A stretch of DNA of 38,404 nucleotides from an uncultured Nitrospina sp. (GTDB taxonomy: Bacteria > Nitrospinota > Nitrospinia > Nitrospinales > VA-1): the NCBI GenBank assembly GCA_937891765.1, contig CALAGQ010000095.1, positions 1 through 38,404 of the forward strand, written 5' to 3'. A model generated the notes under the pieces. The model was given only the letters and a program-made list of their open reading frames with translations. It was not told the DNA's origin and searched no databases. The position numbers and the translations under genes are program-made. Numbering within the stretch: the first letter of the stretch is position 1; each line of letters starts with the position of its first letter. Positions 18,467 through 26,313 of the stretch are shown here, one piece after another.

Positions 18467-19219
18467 CTAACGCTTAAGAATACTCTGGGAAAAATATTTA
18501 GCGGGGATTTCGACATCGAATTCGATGACATCAAACTTATAGGTGGTCCGGGTATTTTCCTTGAGCATATCGCGAAAAATCATAGTACGGGGAAACATGC
18601 GATGATCAATTTTTCCGTAGTCCAGAAACACAATCTGTTTTAACAGTTTCCCGCTTTTAGCAAAGCGTTCTTCCTTCAAGACAATGCGCTCCTCCTTATT
18701 GATCCAGACTTTTCGGGTCTGGTAAGTCGTTTCCTTGTCCCGGGACACCAGATGCAGAACGGCGCAGTTAACACCGGTAAATTCTTCGAAGCCTTCCAGG
18801 GTCGCGGCATAGGAATGACTCAACTTATGGTCTTCCATCATATCCTCATAAGAGAGGTCGCTACCCATCATTGACTGGCGCAGAAGGTGACCGGCGATCA
18901 ATACCTTTCGGTCTGTACGCGGGGTGTACATCCAAAGCTTGCCGCCGATCTTGAGCATTTTGGTGCCCTTTTCACGGGCCGGAGATTTGTAATGACTGTA
19001 AGAGCGGTCCACGCCCTGCATCCACGAATCCTGAGTCAGGGTGCGCACTTTACGTCCATTATCGATAATGAGACGCCCGGTAATAAATTTAGTATTGGCC
19101 CATAAATTGTCGTCCACCTGCTCCAATAATTTCTGCGCGTTTATTTCTTCTGCGTGGCATGGGTTTACAAAAATAAAAAGACAGAGTAGAGCGAAAACAA
19201 TTTGATTCTTCATAATCAT
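18467..19219 (-). CDS. LolA-like periplasmic carrier (outer-membrane lipoprotein-sorting-type)
   Basis: A 250-residue protein; the ATG at 19219 is supported by GGAGG 7 nt upstream. A signal peptide ends at NPCHA-EE. The mature part matches the LolA-like family that carries lipid-modified cargo across the periplasm (INAQKLLEQVDDNLW at the N-terminus, KMLKIGGKLWMYTPRTDRKV in the middle, DLSYEDMMED after). Its start codon overlaps the stop of the upstream permease, so it belongs to the barrel-ABC-permease operon and is its last gene. Cargo unknown. Confidence 0.85.
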   Translation of the reverse strand: MIMKNQIVFALLCLFIFVNPCHAEEINAQKLLEQVDDNLWANTKFITGRLIIDNGRKVRTLTQDSWMQGVDRSYSHYKSPAREKGTKMLKIGGKLWMYTPRTDRKVLIAGHLLRQSMMGSDLSYEDMMEDHKLSHSYAATLEGFEEFTGVNCAVLHLVSRDKETTYQTRKVWINKEERIVLKEERFAKSGKLLKQIVFLDYGKIDHRMFPRTMIFRDMLKENTRTTYKFDVIEFDVEIPAKYFSQSILKR

Positions 19220-20514
19220 CACCCCGCCTCCAGTTCGCGAAATAAATTAGCTTCCGAACGTTGAAAAATCGCCATGCTGGCAACCAATGTTCCGGCGACA
19301 CTGGCAAAAACTCCAGGCACGATTCCCTGGATGAATCCGCCCACCGTCACCCGCGCCCGCACCACATCGTTGATCATCAAACCGGACTGGGCAAAACTGT
19401 CACCCATATTCAATCCCACTTCCTGAAGGTACCAGGAAAAACCTCCGCCCAATAACGACCCGGCCGCCGAACCCAGGATACCGATCCATAATCCTTCTAT
19501 TGCCAGAGCCACGATCAGCTTCCAATGCGGTTCGCCGAAGGCTAGACGCAGTCCCATTTCTCCATAGCGGTGAATGCCGCTTAGGATACCGGCATTCCAC
19601 AACACGAGCACCATGAGAAAAGTAAAAGTTCCAACAACAAATCCTTTAATGACTCGGAACTTATCCATGATCGCGCCGATGTTTTGTTGGTCGCGAATGC
19701 TGAGCACGATGGGAGCATCGTCTTTCGCCCAATCTTTCGGTGGGGTCCAATCCGCCAGACTTGCGCTCATACTCAGTTTGACTTCTTCATAACTGTCAAA
19801 GTCGGTGCTGGGTGGGAAATAACCCAGCCAATCGGTGACCATACCTTCCATATAAAAAGTATTCTGTGCATCGGTCAGATCAATCAACACCATTTTTTTA
19901 TCCATGGCGGAGACTCCGAACCGGACAAGACCAGCGACCTTATAATTATCGGCCACCATCCCTCCATCGAAAGACTGCCCGAGCAAAGTAACAGACTGCC
20001 CCACCGAAACATCCAGCACCTCTGCCAGTTGAATCCCCATCAACATTTCATTAATGCCTTTAGGGAGAGTTCCTTCAACCAGAGAGGATTTTAATCGGAG
20101 TCGTTCTATCTCTTTGGAGTCTGGCGATTTTAAATCCAACCCCATGCCCATCACCGGAGTTTGCGAACGTGTTTCACCCTGTTCATCGGGCACATCCAGA
20201 ATTGCTCTCCAGCGGATTCTTGGCGACCAGTCCACTTCTTGATTAGAATGTTTCACTAGCCAGTCATGAGTCTCACGTTGGTTAGCAAGAGCGCGGTCCA
20301 AAGGGCGCAGATGTTCCTCATCGTAGAAAGCCTTATTCACCAGACGCAAATGGCCGGAGTCAAGATTGGAAGTCATGTCTATCATACCCATAAAAACCCC
20401 TTCCATGAACCCGACCAAAGCCACCACCAGCGTCACCCCGACCGCCACCACCGTAAAGGGAAACAAGAATCGCGATTTGTCGCGCATCAGTCCACGAAAC
20501 CAAAAACGGATCAT
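19219..20514 (-). CDS. FtsX/MacB-type ABC transporter permease (second of pair)
   Basis: About 431 residues starting at the ATG at 20514 (MIRFWFRGLMRDK), which overlaps the upstream permease's stop as ATGA; a longer in-frame upstream start would overrun that gene. One N-terminal membrane segment (FLFPFTVVAVGVTLVVALVG), a large periplasmic domain (about residues 45-280) and three C-terminal segments make the LolC/E-FtsX topology. The presumed partners are the neighbouring permease and ATPase. The periplasmic domain would meet the LolA-like carrier encoded next. Confidence 0.88.
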   Translation of the reverse strand: MIRFWFRGLMRDKSRFLFPFTVVAVGVTLVVALVGFMEGVFMGMIDMTSNLDSGHLRLVNKAFYDEEHLRPLDRALANQRETHDWLVKHSNQEVDWSPRIRWRAILDVPDEQGETRSQTPVMGMGLDLKSPDSKEIERLRLKSSLVEGTLPKGINEMLMGIQLAEVLDVSVGQSVTLLGQSFDGGMVADNYKVAGLVRFGVSAMDKKMVLIDLTDAQNTFYMEGMVTDWLGYFPPSTDFDSYEEVKLSMSASLADWTPPKDWAKDDAPIVLSIRDQQNIGAIMDKFRVIKGFVVGTFTFLMVLVLWNAGILSGIHRYGEMGLRLAFGEPHWKLIVALAIEGLWIGILGSAAGSLLGGGFSWYLQEVGLNMGDSFAQSGLMINDVVRARVTVGGFIQGIVPGVFASVAGTLVASMAIFQRSEANLFRELEAG

Positions 20515-21680
20515 GTGATCGCCCTCCCCCGTAAAGCCAGAGTAGGATCCAGCCGGATGATTTTCTTCACCGGCACCCAAGCGGCCGCGATGATCAAAGC
20601 CAGAACAATGGAAACCGAGACTAAAATTTCCCTTGGCTGGTAATCCGGATAAATAGTTTCCCGGATCGGGAATGAAGCTTCGCTTAAATGCGACACATCA
20701 AATCCGACTCCCTGAAACCAGATAAAAAAAGGTACTCCGAGAAACACCGTTAACACCAAGGCCCACAAAGCCGCGAGCACACCCTCCAAGGTGAATATTC
20801 TTACAATCCGTCCAGGCTCCATACCGAGAGCCATCAAGGTTCCAATTTCTTTCTGCCTTTTAAAAATATTCAGGATCTGCGTGTTGAACACACTGGTGCA
20901 GACCAGAACCATCAATATTCCCCAAAGGATTTTAGAATTAATTCGATCTTGACGCAAAAGAGCTAGCAAGTCGGACATGAGCAAATCTATTCCCTGAAAC
21001 TCGAATCCATTTACCGGCCCCAAATATTCACGCACCGCCACCCAACTCACTTCTTTATCTCTATCCGTCATGGATCGCAAATGATCCAACCGCAACCAGA
21101 CCACACCATTATCAATCCTGGGATTAACGATGTCCCCCACATCAACCACCAAAACATCGCGGGCATCGACCGCACCGCCTTTATCGCGCCATTTCAAAAC
21201 CACCGTATCGCCTTTTTTCAAATGCGCTTTGCGGGCCATCTTGACACCAACCACAACGGGAATCATATTTCCCATCTTGTCGTCATAGGATTTCAAACCC
21301 GCCAACGGTAAGTGAAGAAGAGACTGGTTCATCTCAATACCCCGCAACTGCACCGGGAACAATCGTCGGTTGGGATAAAGCTGGCCTTGCTGGATCAATA
21401 CTTCCGCTTTGTCTTTTGCAGTGAGACCGTTAAGCACTTCGGGCACGGTCATTGTAAAGTCTTCCCACTCCGTAGGTGTGAGAATATCAAAGCCCGGCAC
21501 ACGATAATGACCGCCGCCAACATCAGTCGAGACCAGATTTCGTGTCGCCTGCGCCTGGAATCCATTTAACAACGACAACATGAAAATGAGGGCGATGATG
21601 GAGAGCGCTGTCACCAGCACATTCAAAAAAGCCCGTAACCCCTGGCGGTAGAAATTCTTATTGGCGATGTCCCAGTTCAC
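20511..21680 (-). CDS. FtsX/MacB-type ABC transporter permease (first of pair)
   Basis: A 389-residue permease with the same topology: an N-terminal membrane segment (FLNVLVTALSIIALIFMLSLL), a periplasmic domain with the family-typical LRGIEMNQSL-like region, and C-terminal segments beginning ILWGILMVLVCTSVFNTQI; the QKEIGTLMALGM coupling helix is clear. Overlaps the ATPase gene by 4 nt and the second permease by 4 nt. Likely forms a heterodimeric permease for lipoprotein or lipid release. Confidence 0.9.
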   Translation of the reverse strand: MNWDIANKNFYRQGLRAFLNVLVTALSIIALIFMLSLLNGFQAQATRNLVSTDVGGGHYRVPGFDILTPTEWEDFTMTVPEVLNGLTAKDKAEVLIQQGQLYPNRRLFPVQLRGIEMNQSLLHLPLAGLKSYDDKMGNMIPVVVGVKMARKAHLKKGDTVVLKWRDKGGAVDARDVLVVDVGDIVNPRIDNGVVWLRLDHLRSMTDRDKEVSWVAVREYLGPVNGFEFQGIDLLMSDLLALLRQDRINSKILWGILMVLVCTSVFNTQILNIFKRQKEIGTLMALGMEPGRIVRIFTLEGVLAALWALVLTVFLGVPFFIWFQGVGFDVSHLSEASFPIRETIYPDYQPREILVSVSIVLALIIAAAWVPVKKIIRLDPTLALRGRAIT

Positions 21681-22387
21681 GATTCCACCTCAGTTCCGTC
21701 GCTACGCTTGTCCCAACTGACCTTGCCATCTTCCAGCCGGACTTCTCGTCGAACAAAACGCGTTACCTTTTCGTCATGAGTGGAAAAAATCACCGCTGCT
21801 TTATATTCACGATTAAGTTCCAGCATCAGTTCCAGAATCTGGCGCGAGTTTTCCGAATCAAGATTGGCAGTTGGCTCATCCGCGAGAATCAACAAAGGGT
21901 CTTTGACCAATGCCCGGGCAATCGCGACTCTCTGGCATTGCCCCCCAGACAACTGCGCCGGTTTTTTATTGATTTGATCCCGAAGCCCTACCTTGCCGAC
22001 CATTTCCTCAACCCGAGTTCGGACATCGTTTTCCTTTTGCCCGTTCAAGATCAATGGGAAAAGAACGTTCTCATAAACCGAGTAAACCGGAAGCAAGTTA
22101 TACGTTTGAAAAATGAAACCAATATTTTTCCTGCGGTAGGCCGCCAACTGATTCCGACTCATGTTTTCCAGATTAGCTCCCTGAAAAAGAACGCTCCCGG
22201 TTGTTGGGCGATCCAGGCCTCCTATCAAATTCAGCAAGGTGGTTTTCCCGGAACCGGAAGGACCTACAAAGGACATAAAGGCTCCCTTGCCCACCTCCAG
22301 ACTGACATCGTTCAAAGCGGTGAAGTTTTCCTCGCCAACCTGATACAACTTGCACACTCGTTCGAGTGTGATTAAAGTTTCACTCAT
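21677..22387 (-). CDS. LolD/MacB-type ABC ATPase
   Basis: A 236-residue ATPase from the ATG at 22387 (which overlaps the barrel gene stop; an upstream TTG would lie inside that gene). Walker A GPSGSGKTT (residues 42-50), signature LSGGQCQRVAIARAL, Walker B LLILADEPTANLDSE, H-loop STHDEK. The sequence pattern around the Q-loop (FIFQTYNLLPVYSVYENV) is that of the LolD/MacB/FtsE exporter group rather than importers. Confidence 0.93.
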   Translation of the reverse strand: MSETLITLERVCKLYQVGEENFTALNDVSLEVGKGAFMSFVGPSGSGKTTLLNLIGGLDRPTTGSVLFQGANLENMSRNQLAAYRRKNIGFIFQTYNLLPVYSVYENVLFPLILNGQKENDVRTRVEEMVGKVGLRDQINKKPAQLSGGQCQRVAIARALVKDPLLILADEPTANLDSENSRQILELMLELNREYKAAVIFSTHDEKVTRFVRREVRLEDGKVSWDKRSDGTEVES

Positions 22388-23550
22388 TGCAAAAACGTCC
22401 CCGGCCAAAATGTCCCTGAAAAATAATTCACCAGCGCCAATCCCACAAAAGATTCTGTTCCGTTAAATATTTCAGTTTTACGAAATAATCGTCCGTCTTT
22501 TTTTCCCGTCTTCAAGGCACCTCCCATCCGTCCATGGGCGTAGAGAAACAAAGTGTCGGTCAGCGCGTATTCAATTTGGGGTACTATTTGAAAGCTTTCA
22601 TCGCGCAAATCATATAGCCCGAAGACCTGCCATTTAATATCTATTCCTATGGGCTGGTCGAAAGAAATACCAATTTGTTGAATGGTTCGCTGGCCTTTCG
22701 GGTCGAGCAAAGTAAAGTCCCTTTGCCGGGTAGTGAAAAAATATTCCGCCAACACATGCAAACCCTGCCCAACATTAAAAGTATAGTCCACTCCCAGAAC
22801 CGTATCGAACCGAATAGGAGAGGAAGGCTTAATTTCAACATCCAACCGGCTTTCATTCCAAAAGCCAAACTCCTTTTCTCCTTTTATATGATATCCCATC
22901 TGAACCATTTCCTGGTTGAAACCGGGCAAGTCCTCTAAATCGGACTCAGGATGATATTGAAACACGGCACCTGCTTCGACACCCTCCAACTGCATCTCGC
23001 CGCGCATTCCAACAATAAAAGCGCTGTCTTTTTTCGCAGGAACAATCCATCCTTCAACAAGACCGGTCGCCGACTGGAACCGGGTAACACGTACTCCATC
23101 CACCCCTCGGGTTTCAGGAACGACACCGGTCACATCCCGGGTATCAAACAATCCCAGTGGGCGATATATGGCTCCCGAACCAAAAAGGATTTTTTGCCGC
23201 CCTCCTCTGATTTTAAAGTCTCCATTATCCAGACGAAGCCAAGCGCGGAAAAAATCCACATCCGTTTCCGGACGAAGCCTTGACTGCACACTCGGGCCAT
23301 CCGCCTGTTTTGCATCGGCAGACAACTCATAATCAAGAACCCAGCCTTCTTTTTCGACCAGATTGCCCAGCAACCCCAGCCGTGACTCCAGTTCACTGTC
23401 AAAATCTTTATGGAAGGACGGACTTTCAAACACATACTGACTGCCAGCTTTAAATCGCCCTTCAAAATCCACGTCGAAGGCCCACAACGCTGAGTTAAAC
23501 AGGAGGGAAAATGCAAACAGGAGCAATAACTTTAGGAGATTTTTATTCAA
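22384..23550 (-). CDS. Predicted outer-membrane beta-barrel protein
   Basis: A 388-residue protein with a signal peptide (LLKLLLLFAFSLLFNSALWA) and alternating hydrophobic strands and short turns typical of a porin-like barrel (RFKAGSQYVFESP, DFFRAWLRLDNGDFKIRGGRQKI, VLAEYFFTTRQRDF). The RAWLRLDNGDFKIRGGRQ pattern resembles alginate-export/DUF1302-type barrels. It is the first gene of the five-gene operon, its stop overlapping the ATPase start. The C-terminal residue is Gln rather than the usual Phe or aromatic. Confidence 0.78.
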   Translation of the reverse strand: MNKNLLKLLLLFAFSLLFNSALWAFDVDFEGRFKAGSQYVFESPSFHKDFDSELESRLGLLGNLVEKEGWVLDYELSADAKQADGPSVQSRLRPETDVDFFRAWLRLDNGDFKIRGGRQKILFGSGAIYRPLGLFDTRDVTGVVPETRGVDGVRVTRFQSATGLVEGWIVPAKKDSAFIVGMRGEMQLEGVEAGAVFQYHPESDLEDLPGFNQEMVQMGYHIKGEKEFGFWNESRLDVEIKPSSPIRFDTVLGVDYTFNVGQGLHVLAEYFFTTRQRDFTLLDPKGQRTIQQIGISFDQPIGIDIKWQVFGLYDLRDESFQIVPQIEYALTDTLFLYAHGRMGGALKTGKKDGRLFRKTEIFNGTESFVGLALVNYFSGTFWPGTFLQ

Positions 23551-23649
23551 TACACACAGATTATACTGACGGGTTTAAAAATCGAACAAAAATAAAGCGC
23601 TGCAATCAGAATTAGGGGCAAGCAATTATCTGGCTCAAACCTAAACCCT

Positions 23650-24330
23650 TCAAGAAGGTTTCCAAGTCTCTTTGATAATTTTCCAACGATTGCCTTCGTT
23701 CTTCCAGACCAGTTCCTTCCGCCCTATGTCGGAAACTCTGTCTGATTTAAAGTCCTGAACAAAAGACATTTCTATGGTCTCCCCGTTTTGCTTCATCTCA
23801 ATATTGCTGACCTGGATGATAATTCCCGAATTTCGGCGCAAAATAAAACGGCGTTCCTGCTCCCATTCATTGCGGGATTTTTTGGGATCCTTAAAGTTTT
23901 TAGAATAAAAAGACAGGTAGGCGTTGACCTCCCCTCCTTCCCAGGCTTTCAGCCAGATCAGGAACTGGGAGACCACAACATCAATGGAGTCCACAGGGCT
24001 TCCCAAATCTGGAGGCCCTTCCTTAGAGAGAATCACCATGGCGGAAATATCATGGCTCTTCTTAAGATTCTGGACAACCTGCCGGGCCTCTTCTTTAGAG
24101 GGATATGGCCCGACACGAACCTTATACCATTGGGAATTTTCACTCCTCACCATAAAAGGCGTATAGCCATTCTTTTTGATACGGGATACAAAACGCTCTG
24201 CATTCTTCTCTTCATGAAAAGAGCCCAACTGCACCATCCAGCCCTTTGCAGAATTCTCTCCGGCCATTGCCAGTGAAGAAAAGAGCAAAAGTCCAAATAC
24301 AGCCAAGTTTTGTTTATAGAAAAGAGACAT
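23650..24330 (-). CDS. Periplasmic SPOR-domain protein with C-terminal NTF2-like domain
   Basis: A 226-residue protein: signal peptide ending SLAMA, SPOR domain at about residues 28-105 (GWMVQLGSFHEEKNAERFV to RVGPYPSKEEARQVV), then a C-terminal region (VSQFLIWLKAWEGGEVNAYL to VWKNEGNRWKIIKETW) that looks like the SnoaL/NTF2-like tail of Cds6-type L,D-transpeptidase-associated proteins. Probably binds peptidoglycan. It sits 99 bp upstream of the barrel operon on the same strand. Confidence 0.83.
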   Translation of the reverse strand: MSLFYKQNLAVFGLLLFSSLAMAGENSAKGWMVQLGSFHEEKNAERFVSRIKKNGYTPFMVRSENSQWYKVRVGPYPSKEEARQVVQNLKKSHDISAMVILSKEGPPDLGSPVDSIDVVVSQFLIWLKAWEGGEVNAYLSFYSKNFKDPKKSRNEWEQERRFILRRNSGIIIQVSNIEMKQNGETIEMSFVQDFKSDRVSDIGRKELVWKNEGNRWKIIKETWKPS

Positions 24331-24492
24331 TATAGATCATCCAAGGCAGAAAAACTCCATGTAGCAGAACCTAAACGTACTAAAACTGATTATAAAACAA
24401 ATATTTATTAAGGGCCAGCCTAGGGAGGTGAAAGTTTTTCGAGAAGAAAGTTGCTCGTTAGTTCCTGATTCAAATGATTAACAGTCTCTCCA

Positions 24493-24978
24493 TCAAAGCA
24501 ATTTTTTTATGTGGGGTACCAATTGGTCAGCACCAACGGCCGGAGCCCGGGCATTCAAAATACCCTTTTGATCAATAATCAAAACGGTTGGCATTTCCCT
24601 TTGCGAATAAGACTGATAAACCCCTTTTACCGGGTCGATCAGATAAGGGAACCGTACCTTCTCCGGGAACTGGCTGAGGTAGTCCGCCACTGCTTCCCTA
24701 GAGTCGCCATTGGTATTGATCCCCAACACTACCACCTGATCTACATTAAACTGGTCACGAACTTTATTAAATTCCATAGCCTGATTCATGCAGGGAACAC
24801 AAATATGGAACATGCCTATTACAACCACCTTGCCCTTAAAGTCCGACAAGGCCACCTGTTTGCCTTCCATGGATTTCAAAGAAAATTCAGGAGCCTGTTC
24901 CCCCGGTGAAGGCGCCCCTGCAAAGGCGGGAACCACCCCTAAAATCATGACAAGCAATGAGAGAATTATTTTTCGCAT
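24493..24978 (-). CDS. TlpA/AhpC-type thioredoxin-fold protein, secreted
   Basis: The ATG at 24978 is supported by GGAG 6 nt upstream and gives a 161-residue protein with a signal peptide (KIILSLLVMILGVVPAFA). The thioredoxin fold of the TlpA/redoxin group is shown by PSPGEQAPEFSLKSMEGK and the active-site CVPC in FHICVPCMNQAM. Such proteins reduce cytochrome c apoproteins or copper sites in the periplasm. It is divergent from the cupredoxin-cytochrome operon, which fits a maturation role, though this is inference. Confidence 0.88.
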   Translation of the reverse strand: MRKIILSLLVMILGVVPAFAGAPSPGEQAPEFSLKSMEGKQVALSDFKGKVVVIGMFHICVPCMNQAMEFNKVRDQFNVDQVVVLGINTNGDSREAVADYLSQFPEKVRFPYLIDPVKGVYQSYSQREMPTVLIIDQKGILNARAPAVGADQLVPHIKKLL

Positions 24979-25454
24979 GATACGCTCCATTTCATGGAAT
25001 ATTTTATTAGGAAATCTACTCTTAAGACAGGATAGTTTTGCCTCGAACCCCATTTTAGATCAGGGGAAACTGATTTGGAAGGGATTTCAAGAATACGCAA
25101 AATAACAAGTTTCAGCAGCCAAAACTCTCCCTTGACTTGGTGCAGATTTTATACTAAAAAACAGGGGTAATCCTTTAATTCTCTTAGGCTTTACCCTGAG
25201 ATTCGAGCTTGATTCGCAAGATAATGATTTTTGTCTCAAGAGGCCTCATCAGTTTTGGCACATCCTTGGGAATATCTTTTTTTTCAATGGGTTAAGTTTA
25301 CAGCAGGCCGTCAAATTATGAACTGAGAACATCCCTTGAAAGTACAATTGTGACCGCTGGTTTTTTGTAAAACCTCACAAATTTCTCTAAGAAAAACCGA
25401 GAACAACTGTCATCCCCTTTCAAGTTGCTAACTTTTGACACGAGGGTTTTAAGA
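24979..25454. promoter_or_regulatory. Divergent intergenic region upstream of the cupredoxin-cytochrome operon
   Basis: A 476-bp AT-rich stretch with no gene recognised, between the divergent TlpA-type gene and the cupredoxin operon, so it should hold promoters for both. A TTGACT hexamer is at 25132-25137, with TATACT at 25150-25155 (spacer only 12, too short) and TAAAAA at 17-nt spacing; none is convincing. A GAGGG at 25442-25446 serves as the ribosome binding site of the downstream gene. Confidence 0.35.
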
Positions 25455-26312
25455 ATGAAAAAAATATTGTTCCTCTCCAAAGTCTTACTTGTTCTGGCCA
25501 CTTTGTTGACCTTCTCCCTTCCAGCTTTTGCCTATCAGGAAATTAATGTGCAGAACGGAGGAACCATAAAAGGGGATGTAAAAATGACCGGCAGCATGCC
25601 TTCCCCTCGTGTTTACCACTTGATTCTGTTTCCCAACATAGACATGTGCGCGGAAGTGGATACCGATAACGAAATGAACCGAATTCTTGATGACTTCAAA
25701 GTTTCAACCAATGGGGGTCTTAAAGACACGGTCATCACTCTGGAGCATGTCGAAGCTGGAAAGCCCTTCAACAAAGAACCCATCAGGATAACTTCCGAAA
25801 ACTGTAAATTTTCCCCGGATCTCAACTTCATCCGGCAGGGCGAAAGTTTTCAGGTAGATAATGTCGATGCGGTCATGCACAACAGCCAAGTTTACCAAAA
25901 GGAAAGAGGGAAAATCCTGTTAAACATCCCCATCCCCGCTGAAGAAGTTTCTGAGGGAATAGTCACCTTCAGAAAACACTACAAGATCATGCAAATGATT
26001 TGTGGAATGCACGAGTTCATGCAGACCTGGGGTTATCGGATACAGAATCCCTACTATTCAAAAACCGGTATGGATGGAAACTTCAGTATTGGTGATATCC
26101 CACCAGGGGAATATGTGGTTAACGCCTGGCACTATCTGATGAAACCGCAAAAGAGGAAAATCAAAATCGCCGCAGGCGAAACGATCAACCTCAACTTTGA
26201 GTTTAACGGAGATAAGGTTGAACGTCCTTTCTACGAAACTATCAAGTCGGGAAGAATCAAAAAAGACGCGGTCGTTCCGGGAACCGCAAAAGGCAAAGAA
26301 TTGGGGCGCTAG
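25455..26312 (+). CDS. Secreted cupredoxin-like protein with carboxypeptidase-regulatory-like domain
   Basis: A 285-residue protein from the ATG at 25455 (GAGGG about 8 nt upstream); signal peptide ends SLPAFA-YQ. It aligns over its length with residues 180 onward of the product at 10939: NGGTIKGDVKMTGSMP, GGLKDTVITLE, RIQNPYYS and DGNFSIGDIPPGEYVVNAWH. Presumed copper ligands are His (25878-25880, DAVMHNSQ) and Cys, His, Met in CGMHEFM (26001-26021), the CxxHxxM pattern of amicyanin. The C-terminal part is a small beta domain of the CarboxypepD_reg type. It is followed 1 nt later by the tri-haem cytochrome gene, suggesting a redox partnership. Confidence 0.78.
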   Translation: MKKILFLSKVLLVLATLLTFSLPAFAYQEINVQNGGTIKGDVKMTGSMPSPRVYHLILFPNIDMCAEVDTDNEMNRILDDFKVSTNGGLKDTVITLEHVEAGKPFNKEPIRITSENCKFSPDLNFIRQGESFQVDNVDAVMHNSQVYQKERGKILLNIPIPAEEVSEGIVTFRKHYKIMQMICGMHEFMQTWGYRIQNPYYSKTGMDGNFSIGDIPPGEYVVNAWHYLMKPQKRKIKIAAGETINLNFEFNGDKVERPFYETIKSGRIKKDAVVPGTAKGKELGR

Positions 26313-26313
26313 T

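Noticed and set aside
25132..25160. TTGACT with TATACT as a sigma-70 promoter
   Set aside because: Spacer is only 12 nt; the alternative at 17 nt (TAAAAA) is a poor -10, and the site is 300 nt from the gene.
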